Source: an uncultured Romboutsia sp.
Lineage (GTDB): Bacteria; Bacillota; Clostridia; Peptostreptococcales; Peptostreptococcaceae
Reading direction: 5' to 3'
NCBI GenBank assembly: GCA_937907205.1
Contig: CALESE010000091.1
Coordinates: forward strand, 1-22,045
Length of the DNA stretch: 22,045 nt
Below are positions 7,470-14,023 of the stretch, one piece after another. Numbering within the stretch: position 1 is the first letter of the stretch; every line of letters begins with the position of its first letter. The notes beneath the pieces are model-generated. The model was given only the letters and a program-made list of their open reading frames with translations. It was not told where the DNA came from and searched no databases. The position numbers and the translations under genes are program-made.

Positions 7470-8084
7470 TTATTCTTGCCATGGATTATACTTAAATGCA
7501 GATTCTACTGATTCTTCTGGCTTATATGTTTCTAATATTTTTAGGTAACGCTCTTTATAGTCATTATCTACTTCCATTTGAGGTATAACTTTACTAGCTT
7601 CATTTAAAAAATGGAATGAATCACGTCCCATTTGTGCACCTCTAACTGTATGCTTATCAAGTGCAAAATCTGGTATTTCTGGAACGAATCCCATAGCAAA
7701 GCTCTTCATCATAATATTTTTTAATAAATCACTTGATCTATCTTTTTCACATGCACATAGATATCTTATTGCATGTATGAAAAATATTGGTCTATCTCCA
7801 TCTGCATAAGAATAATTTTTACGCATTTCATTTAAAGTGTTTATAAGTATTGGTGCATTAACATCTCCCATTCCTATATCTTCAACAGTTATAGTCACTA
7901 ATCTTCTCCATAACTTCTCTTCCATTTGAGGTGATGTTATATACATTTCATAAGCAAATTGACATGCTTCTTCAACTAAACCTCTTCTTATACATTTTTG
8001 AAGTGATGATATAACTTCATCTCCTGCTAAACCATTACGAGTTTTTATTCTCGCCCATGGATCTTGAATGAATTTGTTTTCCAT
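7470..8084 (-). CDS. Stand-alone RarA/MgsA C-terminal-domain protein in a PTS operon
   Basis: This 204-residue soluble protein starts MENKFIQDPWARI. The longer frame to 8177 is rejected because GGAGG lies just before the ATG at 8084 and the extension would run into the divergent rpiR-type gene. Residues with WRRLVTITVEDIGMGD and the later DKHTVRGAQMGR resemble the C-terminal part of the AAA+ ATPase RarA/MgsA (RR-hydrophobic-EDIG motif). The ATPase domain is absent: there is no Walker A or B. Its position directly before the PTS IIC gene, and across from a sugar-phosphate regulator, suggests a role tied to sugar metabolism rather than DNA repair. The family resemblance is from memory; the function is unknown. 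Confidence 0.65.
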   Translation of the reverse strand: MENKFIQDPWARIKTRNGLAGDEVISSLQKCIRRGLVEEACQFAYEMYITSPQMEEKLWRRLVTITVEDIGMGDVNAPILINTLNEMRKNYSYADGDRPIFFIHAIRYLCACEKDRSSDLLKNIMMKSFAMGFVPEIPDFALDKHTVRGAQMGRDSFHFLNEASKVIPQMEVDNDYKERYLKILETYKPEESVESAFKYNPWQE

Positions 8085-8103
8085 TTTAATATCCTCCATT
8101 ATA

Positions 8104-8132
8104 TTTACCTTTATATTTTTTTCATATATAAT
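8104..8132 (+). promoter_or_regulatory. Predicted promoter of the RpiR-type regulator
   Basis: TTTACC (8104-8109) and TATAAT (8127-8132) are 17 bases apart, giving a very short leader before the ATG at 8152. The divergent PTS operon must start its transcription in or near the same 67-base gap, so the two promoters probably overlap. Confidence 0.45.
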
Positions 8133-8151
8133 ACCTTTTGAGGTGATATAT

Positions 8152-8853
8152 ATGGATTTTGAATATTTAAGTAACAAATACCAACTAAGTCAAATTGAAA
8201 AAAATATTCTAATATACCTATATAAAAATATTAACGATATAAAAAAAATTGGTATTAGGAAAGTTGCTAGAGATAACTATACATCTACAACTACTGTCTA
8301 TAAATTATGTAAAAAATTAAATTTTGAAGGATATTCGGATCTTATTTATAATCTTTTATACTCTTCAAAAGAAAATTTAAGTTATTCTAGCCTTGATATA
8401 TACGCAAATACAAACAAACAAATTGAATATAATTTAGATGCTTTTTGCTCTATTTTAAATAAATATAAAAATAAATTGATTATGTTTCTTAGTGTCGGTA
8501 TATCTCAAAATATAGCTAATTATATGAATGAACGTTTCTCTATTAGTGGATTTAGAAGTATTGCTAATACTCATCTTGAACTTTTAACTAAAGAACATAA
8601 AGATGATGTATTATTAGTCGTTATATCCAAATCTGGAGAAACTCAAAGCCTTATTGATGTAATCGAAAAAGCTAAATCTAATAATATAGAAATAATAAGT
8701 TTTACTGGAAATTCAAATTCAAAAATTTCCAAACTATCTACATTACCTATTATTATAGAAGGTAAAAATGACTATTTTGCTATTAAAAATCCACCTAATA
8801 CATTTTATTCTGAACTTATGCTTATTTTCGAATGTTTTATAAATAATATTTAG
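8152..8853 (+). CDS. RpiR/MurR-family regulator with SIS domain
   Basis: This 233-residue regulator has an N-terminal HTH of the RpiR type (residues about 8-75, with GIRKVARDNYTSTTTVYKLC) and a C-terminal sugar-isomerase-like SIS domain (about 95-230). The SIS motif SKSGETQSLI is the phosphosugar-binding loop. Such proteins sense phosphorylated sugars or amino sugars and control nearby uptake genes. The start is set at ATG 8152 because AGGTGA precedes it; the frame is open further upstream, but that would overlap the divergent gene and encode an unlikely hydrophobic leader. It sits between the two halves of the PTS, the IIC operon on one side and IIB-IIA on the other, and is their obvious regulator. 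It is somewhat shorter than typical members (about 280). Confidence 0.88.
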   Translation: MDFEYLSNKYQLSQIEKNILIYLYKNINDIKKIGIRKVARDNYTSTTTVYKLCKKLNFEGYSDLIYNLLYSSKENLSYSSLDIYANTNKQIEYNLDAFCSILNKYKNKLIMFLSVGISQNIANYMNERFSISGFRSIANTHLELLTKEHKDDVLLVVISKSGETQSLIDVIEKAKSNNIEIISFTGNSNSKISKLSTLPIIIEGKNDYFAIKNPPNTFYSELMLIFECFINNI

Positions 8854-8919
8854 TCTTAGTTCGACATATAATTACAATGATTATAATAATTTTTTGTGAA
8901 AATCTAAATAGTTTTACGA

Positions 8920-8964
8920 CAATAAAAAACATGTTTTATTAATAAGAAAACATGTTTTTTATTG
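8920..8964. terminator. Strong terminator after the RpiR-type gene
   Basis: An exact 18-bp inverted repeat (CAATAAAAAACATGTTTT and its complement) with a 9-base loop lies 66 bases beyond the regulator stop and is followed by a T-rich run. It separates rpiR transcription from the IIB-IIA unit. Confidence 0.75.
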
Positions 8965-8984
8965 TATTTTTATTGTATTTTTTG

Positions 8985-9013
8985 TTGTTTTAAATATACT
9001 TTTGTTATATTAT
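8985..9013 (+). promoter_or_regulatory. Predicted promoter of the PTS IIB-IIA unit
   Basis: TTGTTT (8985-8990) and TATTAT (9008-9013) are separated by 17 bases. They lie after the regulator's terminator and about 70 bases before the ATG at 9086. Confidence 0.45.
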
Positions 9014-9085
9014 AACTTTAAATAAAAAGGTAATTTATTATATTTTAAAATAAACATAATTCATGTTTTTTAGGAGGATTAAATC

Positions 9086-9391
9086 ATGATAAAAATATTA
9101 TTAGCATGTTCTGCAGGAATGTCTACTAGCTTACTAGTAACTAAAATGGAAGCTGCTGCTAAAGAAGCAAATATAGATGCAAAAATATGGGCTATATCTG
9201 AAGCTAATTTAGCTAATGAAATAACAAATTGTGATGTAGTTTTATTAGGACCTCAAGTAAGATTTATGTTAAATAAAGCTGAAGAAATAGCTAAGCCTCA
9301 CAATGTACCTGTTGAAGTAATAAATATGATGCACTATGGTACTTGCAATGGTAAAGCTGTACTTGATCGTGCTATAGAATTAGCAAAGTAA
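9086..9391 (+). CDS. PTS lactose/cellobiose-family phosphocarrier subunit IIB
   Basis: This 101-residue cytoplasmic subunit accepts phosphate from IIA and passes it to the incoming sugar at the IIC channel. The active-site cysteine is Cys8 in the loop LLACSAGMSTSLL, the hallmark of the cellobiose-type IIB fold. Also typical are LLGPQVRFML in the middle and the overall length (about 100). AGGAGG precedes the ATG. The gene is followed after 21 bases by the IIA gene on the same strand. Its IIC partner is encoded on the other strand at 6130-7446, so the transporter is assembled from two divergent units. Confidence 0.93.
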   Translation: MIKILLACSAGMSTSLLVTKMEAAAKEANIDAKIWAISEANLANEITNCDVVLLGPQVRFMLNKAEEIAKPHNVPVEVINMMHYGTCNGKAVLDRAIELAK

Positions 9392-9412
9392 TTTAAGGAG
9401 ATTTATTGTAAA

Positions 9413-9730
9413 ATGAATGAAAAAATATTTGAATTATCATTTGAAATAATAGCATTTGCTGGAAATGCAAAAGGCATTGCATTTGAAGCAATCAGCAAAG
9501 CTAAATCTGGTCAAATAGAAGAAGCCAGAAAATTACTTAAAGAATCAAAAGAAGAAGTTAATAAAGCTCATAGATGCCAAACTTCTCTTATTCAACAAGA
9601 AGCATCTGGAGAAAAAGTTGAAACAAGTGTTGTTTTAATACATGCTCAAGACCACTTAATGACTACTATGAATTATCAAATGCTTGCAGAAGAATTCATA
9701 GATTTATATGAAAGATTAGAAAATAAATAA
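9413..9730 (+). CDS. PTS lactose/cellobiose-family subunit IIA
   Basis: This 105-residue helical subunit takes phosphate from HPr and hands it to IIB. The segment VVLIHAQDHLMT holds the phosphorylated His77, with Asp80 and His81 as in the lactose IIA trimer. The length is normal for the family. The ribosome binding site AAGGAG is unusually far from the ATG (12 bases), but no nearer in-frame start exists because TTG at 9406 runs straight into a stop. It is the last gene of the IIB-IIA unit and is followed by a strong terminator. No glycoside hydrolase belongs to this unit, so the phosphorylated disaccharide must be cleaved by an enzyme encoded elsewhere, possibly the GH1 enzyme at 14342. Confidence 0.93.
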   Translation: MNEKIFELSFEIIAFAGNAKGIAFEAISKAKSGQIEEARKLLKESKEEVNKAHRCQTSLIQQEASGEKVETSVVLIHAQDHLMTTMNYQMLAEEFIDLYERLENK

Positions 9731-9761
9731 TAACATTAATTTAATAGTTCAACATATAAAT

Positions 9762-9795
9762 AAAAATAGTGAGGTAAATTGCCTCACTATTTTTT
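9762..9795 (+). terminator. Terminator of the PTS IIB-IIA unit
   Basis: AAAAATAGTGAGG and its exact complement enclose a 7-base loop and end in TTTTT, 31 bases after the IIA stop codon. Confidence 0.85.
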
Positions 9796-9942
9796 ATGTT
9801 CACATTTAATTATATTCTATAATATTATTTATATAAATATATTCTACTTAACATAATCTTTTACAAATAAAAAATATAACATATATAAGTATTTTTTCAT
9901 CAAATTTAGTAAATAATTGTATAATATAACAGTTTATAGGAG

Positions 9943-10812
9943 GTGTTAAAAATTAGTAAAAATAAATATTTATCACATACATTTGAATTAATAATATTAG
10001 CAATAGGGTGCTTTATAATGTCTGTTGGACTTAATATGTTCTTAGAACCATATACAATAGCCTCTGGTGGACTTACAGGTCTAGCAATCATACTTAAAAG
10101 TTTATTTGGTACCCCTCTTTGGGTAATAAATTTAGTTTTTAATATTCCTTTATTTATATTTGGAGTAAAAATTCTTGGTAAGTCTGATGCTACTAAGACT
10201 TTAATCGGTATACTTTTATTAACCTTTTTCTTAAGGATTACAGATCAATTAACTAGCGCTAATGCTACTAATGATGTCTTATTATCATCTATTGCAGGTG
10301 GAATTGTGGTTGGTATAAGTCTTGGTATGCTATTTAGAATAGATGCTTCAACTGGTGGTACTGAACTTGCTTGCCTTATTTTAAATAAGATTTTCCCATT
10401 TATAAGTGTATCTGTATTTATGTTTATAATTGATGGTATTGTAATAATACTTGCTGGATTAGTATCTAGAAATATTGAGACTGCTTTATATGCTACTATC
10501 TCATTATATATATCCGTTAAAATATCAGATGCTATTGTAGAAGGATTTAATTTTTCAAAATCTTTTATTATTATAACTGATAAACCTAATAAAGTATCTA
10601 ACGCTATTATTGATTCTTTAGAAAGAGGAGTTACTGTTTTAGAAGGTAGGGGTGGATATACTAATGAAAAAAAAGATGTACTACTTGTCGTTGTATCTAG
10701 ACGTGAAGAAATTCATCTAAAACGAATAGTTAACGATATTGACCCTATGGCATTTATTATTATTAATAATGCTCATGAAGTTCTTGGCGAAGGGTTTAGC
10801 AATAAAGAATAA
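9943..10812 (+). CDS. YitT-family membrane protein (DUF161/DUF2179)
   Basis: This protein of about 286-289 residues has five or six membrane segments (about 10-190) containing the YitT signature EPYTIASGGLTGLAIILKSL, and a soluble C-terminal DUF2179 domain (about 205-285, with ERGVTVLEGRGGYTNEKKD). The family occurs widely in Firmicutes and its function is not established. The only canonical upstream start is GTG 9943, but its G is the last base of the AGGAGG ribosome binding site (9938-9943), which makes it a poor start. ATT at 9952, eight bases behind that site and in frame, is a better-placed but non-canonical start; the next ATG (10018) would cut into the first helix. No partner gene is adjacent. 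Confidence 0.87.
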   Translation: MLKISKNKYLSHTFELIILAIGCFIMSVGLNMFLEPYTIASGGLTGLAIILKSLFGTPLWVINLVFNIPLFIFGVKILGKSDATKTLIGILLLTFFLRITDQLTSANATNDVLLSSIAGGIVVGISLGMLFRIDASTGGTELACLILNKIFPFISVSVFMFIIDGIVIILAGLVSRNIETALYATISLYISVKISDAIVEGFNFSKSFIIITDKPNKVSNAIIDSLERGVTVLEGRGGYTNEKKDVLLVVVSRREEIHLKRIVNDIDPMAFIIINNAHEVLGEGFSNKE

Positions 10813-10826
10813 AAACCTATTCCTAA

Positions 10827-10872
10827 AAAATTCATATTGAAATAATCTTTTATTATCAATTCTATGAATTTT
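10827..10872 (+). terminator. Probable terminator of the YitT-family gene
   Basis: AAAATTCATA (10827-10836) and its complement TATGAATTTT (10863-10872) enclose 26 bases, beginning 14 bases after the stop codon. Confidence 0.4.
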
Positions 10873-10886
10873 AAGTATAAGTAAAT

Positions 10887-10942
10887 AAAAAAAGCTATAA
10901 ACCCTAATCTGATAAATATTTCGACAAAGTATATAGCTTTTT
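10887..10942. terminator. Second terminator-like hairpin after the YitT-family gene
   Basis: An A-run plus GCTATA (to 10899) pairs with TATAGCTTTTT (10932-10942) around a 32-base loop. T-rich runs follow on both strands, so it could also stop transcripts coming from the convergent MerR-type gene. Confidence 0.5.
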
Positions 10943-11184
10943 ATTTTATATATTATCTATTGTTTTCAAAGCTTTATTAACTATCAAACAAAACTAAATT
11001 AAATATATACCTAAAATAGCATGACTAAGACCTTAAAAATCTACATTTTTTACTTGTAACATATCTCTAAAATTTAATGTAACTATTAAGTAAATAATTC
11101 ATATATTTTAACTTACTAATCACTTAATGAAATTTAATATTTAGTAAATTATTAAATAAAGTATTTAAGCTTTGAATTTATTAG

Positions 11185-11943
11185 TTATTTTGCATATTTA
11201 GCTATTATATTTCTAAGAGTTATAGCAGCTTTAGGTCCTTTTTTATCATTATAATATTTAGCAAATCTTTCATCTGCTACATACATTTCTCCTAATCCTA
11301 CATGAGCCTCTGGTGAGTACTTTGGCCATGAGTAACATAACCAATCCCTATGCTTTTCATATACAGTTTTAGCTATATCTGAATCTAAATCTTGAGTACT
11401 TATAACATTTTCTAAAGCTTCAAACATATCATCTTCTATTTTATTCATATTGTTAAAGTCTTCTTCACTTAAATTCAAGAATTTTTGATTTGACTTCTCA
11501 ACAGTTTCATCTCCATATTTTGTTCTTATTTCTTTTCCATATTTAGATTCATTTTCTGCTAATTTTTCTTTTTTAAATCCTTCAAATTTTTCTTTATTTG
11601 ACATTTCTATTTCTCCTTTATTATAAGCTAATGTTTTTTCAACAGTTAAAATCAATTGATTTAGCTGATTTCGCCTTGAGATAAGTTTTTGGTAATGCTC
11701 TTTTAAAGCTTTCTCAATATTAAAATTTGGCTTTGAAATTAGATTTTGTATTTCTTCAAGTTTCATATCCATAGATTTATAAAATAATATTTGTTGTAAT
11801 AAATCTACTTCATTTTGGCCATATATGCGATATCCAGATGAGTTAATACGACATGGCTTTAGTAGTCCAATTTCATCATAGTATCTAAGAGTTCGTGCAC
11901 TAACTCCTGCTATTTCAGCCAGTTTTTTTATTGTGTATTCCAT
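11185..11943 (-). CDS. MerR-family regulator with TipAS-type effector domain
   Basis: This 252-residue transcription activator has a MerR winged helix at residues 1-70 (TIKKLAEIAGVSARTLRYYD, then EIGLLKP and YRIYGQNEVD), a linking coiled coil (about 75-110) and a TipAS domain (about 130-250). In Streptomyces TipA the TipAS domain binds thiopeptide antibiotics; relatives such as SkgA or Mta act in stress or multidrug responses. The ligand here is unknown. The start is set by AGGAGG and ATG 11943. It probably activates its own gene, because its promoter has the stretched 19-base spacer that MerR proteins correct. No efflux pump is adjacent, so any further targets lie elsewhere. Confidence 0.9.
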   Translation of the reverse strand: MEYTIKKLAEIAGVSARTLRYYDEIGLLKPCRINSSGYRIYGQNEVDLLQQILFYKSMDMKLEEIQNLISKPNFNIEKALKEHYQKLISRRNQLNQLILTVEKTLAYNKGEIEMSNKEKFEGFKKEKLAENESKYGKEIRTKYGDETVEKSNQKFLNLSEEDFNNMNKIEDDMFEALENVISTQDLDSDIAKTVYEKHRDWLCYSWPKYSPEAHVGLGEMYVADERFAKYYNDKKGPKAAITLRNIIAKYAK

Positions 11944-11966
11944 ATCCTCTACCTCCTGACAGTTTT

Positions 11967-11997
11967 ATAATAAAGTATTCCGCTAGGTAAATGTCAA
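11967..11997 (-). promoter_or_regulatory. 19-bp-spacer promoter of the MerR/TipAS gene
   Basis: On the minus strand a perfect TTGACA (11992-11997) and TATTAT (11967-11972) are separated by 19 bases (11973-11991), the over-long spacing characteristic of MerR-controlled promoters. The leader is only about 17 bases. Confidence 0.7.
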
Positions 11998-12083
11998 TAG
12001 TAAATATACCATAAATTTTATTTTTTAATAAGTTATCATAAAATCTTCCATGTATATTTATATTTAAAAATAATAAAATATTA

Positions 12084-12112
12084 TATACAATTTAAATTAT
12101 TAATGTTATAAT
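12084..12112 (+). promoter_or_regulatory. Predicted promoter of cdd
   Basis: TATACA (12084-12089) and TATAAT (12107-12112) are 17 bases apart. Transcription would begin near 12119, at the base of the leader hairpin. Confidence 0.5.
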
Positions 12113-12117
12113 GATAG

Positions 12118-12158
12118 TCCTTTTATTATCCTTAATTTTGTACATAATAATAAAAGGA
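12118..12158 (+). promoter_or_regulatory. Hairpin at the 5' end of the cdd leader
   Basis: TCCTTTTATTAT (12118-12129) and its exact complement ATAATAAAAGGA (12147-12158) enclose 17 bases. It would form at the very start of the transcript, 22 bases before the ribosome binding site. It may stabilise the message, or act as a weak attenuator, since TTTATTATTATA follows. Confidence 0.4.
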
Positions 12159-12190
12159 TTTATTATTATAGAAAGTGTTAGGTGAGATTA

Positions 12191-12607
12191 ATGATAGACG
12201 CAAAATTATTAGTTGAAAAAGCTTATGAAGCTCAAAGCTTTGCTTATACTCCATATTCTAACTTTAATGTGGGAGCAGCATTACTTGGTACAAACGGAAA
12301 AATATATTTAGGCTGTAATATAGAAAATGCAGCTTTTACAGCAACTAACTGTGCAGAAAGAACATCTTTTTTTAAAGCTGTTTCAGAAGGACAACGTACT
12401 TTCTCTGCAATAGCTATAGTAGGAAACAAAAATGGAGCCAAAGAAACTGAATACTGTTCACCTTGTGGAGTATGTAGACAAGTAATAGCTGAATTTTGTG
12501 ACCCTAAAACATTTAAAATTTATCTTGCTAAAAATAAGGATGAATTTAAAGAATATACTTTAGAAGAACTTCTACCATTAGGATTTACTTCAAAAGATTT
12601 AGATTAA
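12191..12607 (+). CDS. cdd: Cytidine deaminase
   Basis: This 138-residue zinc enzyme deaminates cytidine and deoxycytidine to uridine and deoxyuridine in pyrimidine salvage. Visible are the substrate loop GCNIENAAF, the catalytic CAE motif (Cys54, Glu56) and the second zinc site PCGVC (Cys92, Cys95), as in homotetrameric CDAs; the length is typical. The start is set at ATG 12191 because AGGTGA precedes it by five bases, while the upstream in-frame GTG 12182 lies inside that site. It appears to be a single-gene transcript with its own promoter and leader hairpin. Its terminator begins within the last codons. It is convergent with the thioredoxin gene. Confidence 0.95.
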   Translation: MIDAKLLVEKAYEAQSFAYTPYSNFNVGAALLGTNGKIYLGCNIENAAFTATNCAERTSFFKAVSEGQRTFSAIAIVGNKNGAKETEYCSPCGVCRQVIAEFCDPKTFKIYLAKNKDEFKEYTLEELLPLGFTSKDLD

Positions 12608-12635
12608 AAAAGGAGAAGAATATTCTTCTCCTTTT
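12608..12635. terminator. Bidirectional terminator between cdd and trxA
   Basis: A perfect 28-base palindrome (arm AAAAGGAGAAGAAT) begins at the cdd stop codon, with T or A runs on both sides. It can also serve the convergent thioredoxin gene ending at 12719. Confidence 0.8.
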
Positions 12636-12669
12636 AGATTTATTTTATTGTATATTAAATTTATTAATT

Positions 12670-12683
12670 TGTAAGTACTTACA
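12670..12683. repeat. Palindrome TGTAAGTACTTACA between cdd and trxA
   Basis: This perfect 14-base palindrome lies between two converging genes, and its GTAAG half resembles the half-sites of the trxA/HSDH operators. No gene starts next to it, so a regulatory role is uncertain. Confidence 0.3.
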
Positions 12684-12718
12684 TTTAATTCTTTTTATAT
12701 TTCCTAAAACAAATATGC

Positions 12719-13036
12719 CTATATATGTGACTCTATTTTAGATTTTAAATTTTCCTTAGGTATAAATCCTACTAATCTATCCATTTCTTTTCCATCTTTA
12801 AAAACTATTACTGTTGGTACTGTTGTTACTACAAACCTTTCAGCTAGTTCCATACTTTGATCTATATCAACTTTATAAAATTCTGCTTTATTTCCCATTT
12901 CAGTTTCTACTGAATCATATACTGGTGATAACATTTTACATGGTCCACACCAAGTTGCAAAAAAGTCTACTACAACTAGGCCATCTTTATTATCAACTTT
13001 ATTTTTAAATTCATTAACATTAATTATATTTGCCAT
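12719..13036 (-). CDS. trxA: Thioredoxin
   Basis: This 105-residue cytoplasmic thiol-disulfide reductant has active site WCGPCK (Trp29-Lys34; redox cysteines 30 and 33), the cis-proline Pro74 in TTVPT, and standard length. It reduces disulfides in target proteins after being recharged by a thioredoxin reductase, which is not encoded nearby. The ribosome binding site is GGGAG before the ATG. It lies 100 bases downstream of the hydroxysteroid dehydrogenase gene on the same strand with no terminator between them. It has its own promoter and an operator identical in layout to that of the dehydrogenase, so the two are likely induced together, perhaps by electrophile or redox stress (inference). 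Confidence 0.95.
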   Translation of the reverse strand: MANIINVNEFKNKVDNKDGLVVVDFFATWCGPCKMLSPVYDSVETEMGNKAEFYKVDIDQSMELAERFVVTTVPTVIVFKDGKEMDRLVGFIPKENLKSKIESHI

Positions 13037-13088
13037 TATATTATTCTCCCTTTTAACTTTTTATTATTTTTAGTATTATTATAAATTT

Positions 13089-13117
13089 AATATAACAACT
13101 TTATAATATATATTCAA
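13089..13117 (-). promoter_or_regulatory. Predicted promoter of trxA
   Basis: On the minus strand TTGAAT (13112-13117) and TATATT (13089-13094) are 17 bases apart. The operator 13121-13136 lies three bases upstream of the -35. Confidence 0.55.
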
Positions 13118-13120
13118 TTA

Positions 13121-13136
13121 GTTACTTTTTTGTAAC
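13121..13136. promoter_or_regulatory. Operator upstream of trxA, GTTAC-N6-GTAAC
   Basis: A perfect inverted repeat with an all-T six-base centre (plus strand) abuts the stop codon of the dehydrogenase gene. It has the same arrangement relative to the -35 as the repeat upstream of that gene. The shape recalls HxlR-family operators, which is an inference from memory. Confidence 0.5.
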
Positions 13137-13931
13137 CTATAATATACCTCTAATATTATCTGCATACTGAGGTGTTCCTAACCCATATCCACCTGCTACT
13201 TCCATAATATTTCCTGTTATATATGATGAATCATCACTTGCAAAGAATAAAACTGCATTGGCCATATCTTCTGGTGTTCCCATTCTATTTAACGGTATAT
13301 GAGATAAAAATGATTCTATAAATTCTTTTGGCATATTATCTATTGCTGCATCAGTAGCTGTAAGCCCTGGTAATACTGCATTACATCTTATATTTTGTCT
13401 TGCATACTGAATAGCAATTTGTTGAGTTATATTATTTACTCCAGCCTTTGATACTCCATATCCTATTCTAGATAAATCCGGTATACTTCCTCCTATTGAA
13501 GATATATTAACTATGCTACCTCCACCATTTTTTATCATATGTGGTATAACTTGTTTTGATATAGAATACACACTTCCTATATTTAATTTTAATAAATCAA
13601 AGAAAGCTTCTTCACTACTATTAACCAAATCTAAATCAACTGATGGTTTACCTGTTCCAAAGTTATTTACTAATATATCTATTTTACCTTCATTATCTAT
13701 TACTTCTTCAACCATTGTTTTGTAAGAGTCTTGTTGATATGCATCAAAGAATACTGTTTTCATTTTTAATCCTTCTTCTAAATATTCTTTAATAATATCT
13801 TGAGTTGCTTCTATTCTTCTAACTCCCATATACACTATAGCTCCATTTTGTGCTAACTTTACTGCTGAAGCTAATCCTATACCTCTAGTTGATGATGTTA
13901 CTAATGCTACTTTACCATTTAATTTTTTCAT
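13137..13931 (-). CDS. Short-chain dehydrogenase, likely NADP-dependent 7-alpha-hydroxysteroid dehydrogenase
   Basis: This 264-residue classical SDR has the nucleotide-binding motif VTSSTRGIG (11-19), the NNFG segment (89-92) and catalytic Ser145, Tyr158 and Lys162 (YGVSK). Arg38-Arg39 after the second strand fits NADP preference. The stretches NIRCNAVLPGL and EVAGGYGLGTPQY closely match what I recall of the clostridial 7-alpha-hydroxysteroid dehydrogenase (C. absonum/sardiniense type), which interconverts the 7-alpha-hydroxyl and 7-keto groups of bile acids. A broader family member acting on another alcohol or ketone cannot be excluded. AAGGAG precedes the ATG. Its promoter carries the operator found also before trxA, 100 bases downstream, so it may respond to the same signal. 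Confidence 0.8.
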   Translation of the reverse strand: MKKLNGKVALVTSSTRGIGLASAVKLAQNGAIVYMGVRRIEATQDIIKEYLEEGLKMKTVFFDAYQQDSYKTMVEEVIDNEGKIDILVNNFGTGKPSVDLDLVNSSEEAFFDLLKLNIGSVYSISKQVIPHMIKNGGGSIVNISSIGGSIPDLSRIGYGVSKAGVNNITQQIAIQYARQNIRCNAVLPGLTATDAAIDNMPKEFIESFLSHIPLNRMGTPEDMANAVLFFASDDSSYITGNIMEVAGGYGLGTPQYADNIRGIL

Positions 13932-13991
13932 GTCTAGTTCTCCTTAGTGTAAGTTTTATATCATAATATATGTATTTTTATTTTTAATTTA

Positions 13992-14020
13992 ATATTATCA
14001 AACTTAAATTATGGTTTCAA
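13992..14020 (-). promoter_or_regulatory. Predicted promoter of the hydroxysteroid dehydrogenase
   Basis: On the minus strand TTGAAA (14015-14020) is followed by TAATAT after 17 bases, or by GATAAT after 15. The -35 lies three bases downstream of the inverted repeat 14024-14039, as in the trxA promoter. Confidence 0.45.
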
Positions 14021-14023
14021 TTA

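Larger units (their letters stand above)
10813..11184. other. Non-coding gap between convergent yitT-type and merR-type genes
   Basis: This 372-base gap holds two terminator hairpins near the yitT end (10827-10872, 10887-10942). The remainder, about 10943-11184, is AT-rich with no open frame, promoter or repeat that I can support. A TTTCGACAAAG sequence resembling a Spo0A box lies in the loop of the second hairpin, but nothing nearby would be its target. Confidence 0.4.

Noticed and set aside
7470..8177. Longer version of the RarA-C-like protein starting at 8177
   Set aside because: The extra 31 residues would overlap the start of the divergent regulator, and the ATG at 8084 has a much better ribosome binding site.
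8068..8853. Longer version of the RpiR-type regulator starting at 8068
   Set aside because: The added residues are a hydrophobic stretch foreign to the family and would overlap the opposite gene; ATG 8152 follows AGGTGA.
8861..8872. TTCGACA sequences resembling Spo0A boxes (near 8864 and 10920, and a weaker one near 2348)
   Set aside because: About two seven-base matches are expected by chance in a window of this size and composition, and none sits at a convincing promoter.
8923..9072. CATGTTTTTTA repeated at 8951-8961 and 9062-9072, so the terminator arm could pair with the region before the IIB ribosome binding site
   Set aside because: The repeat is low in complexity, and the IIB gene appears to have its own promoter downstream of the terminator, so both parts would rarely be on one transcript.
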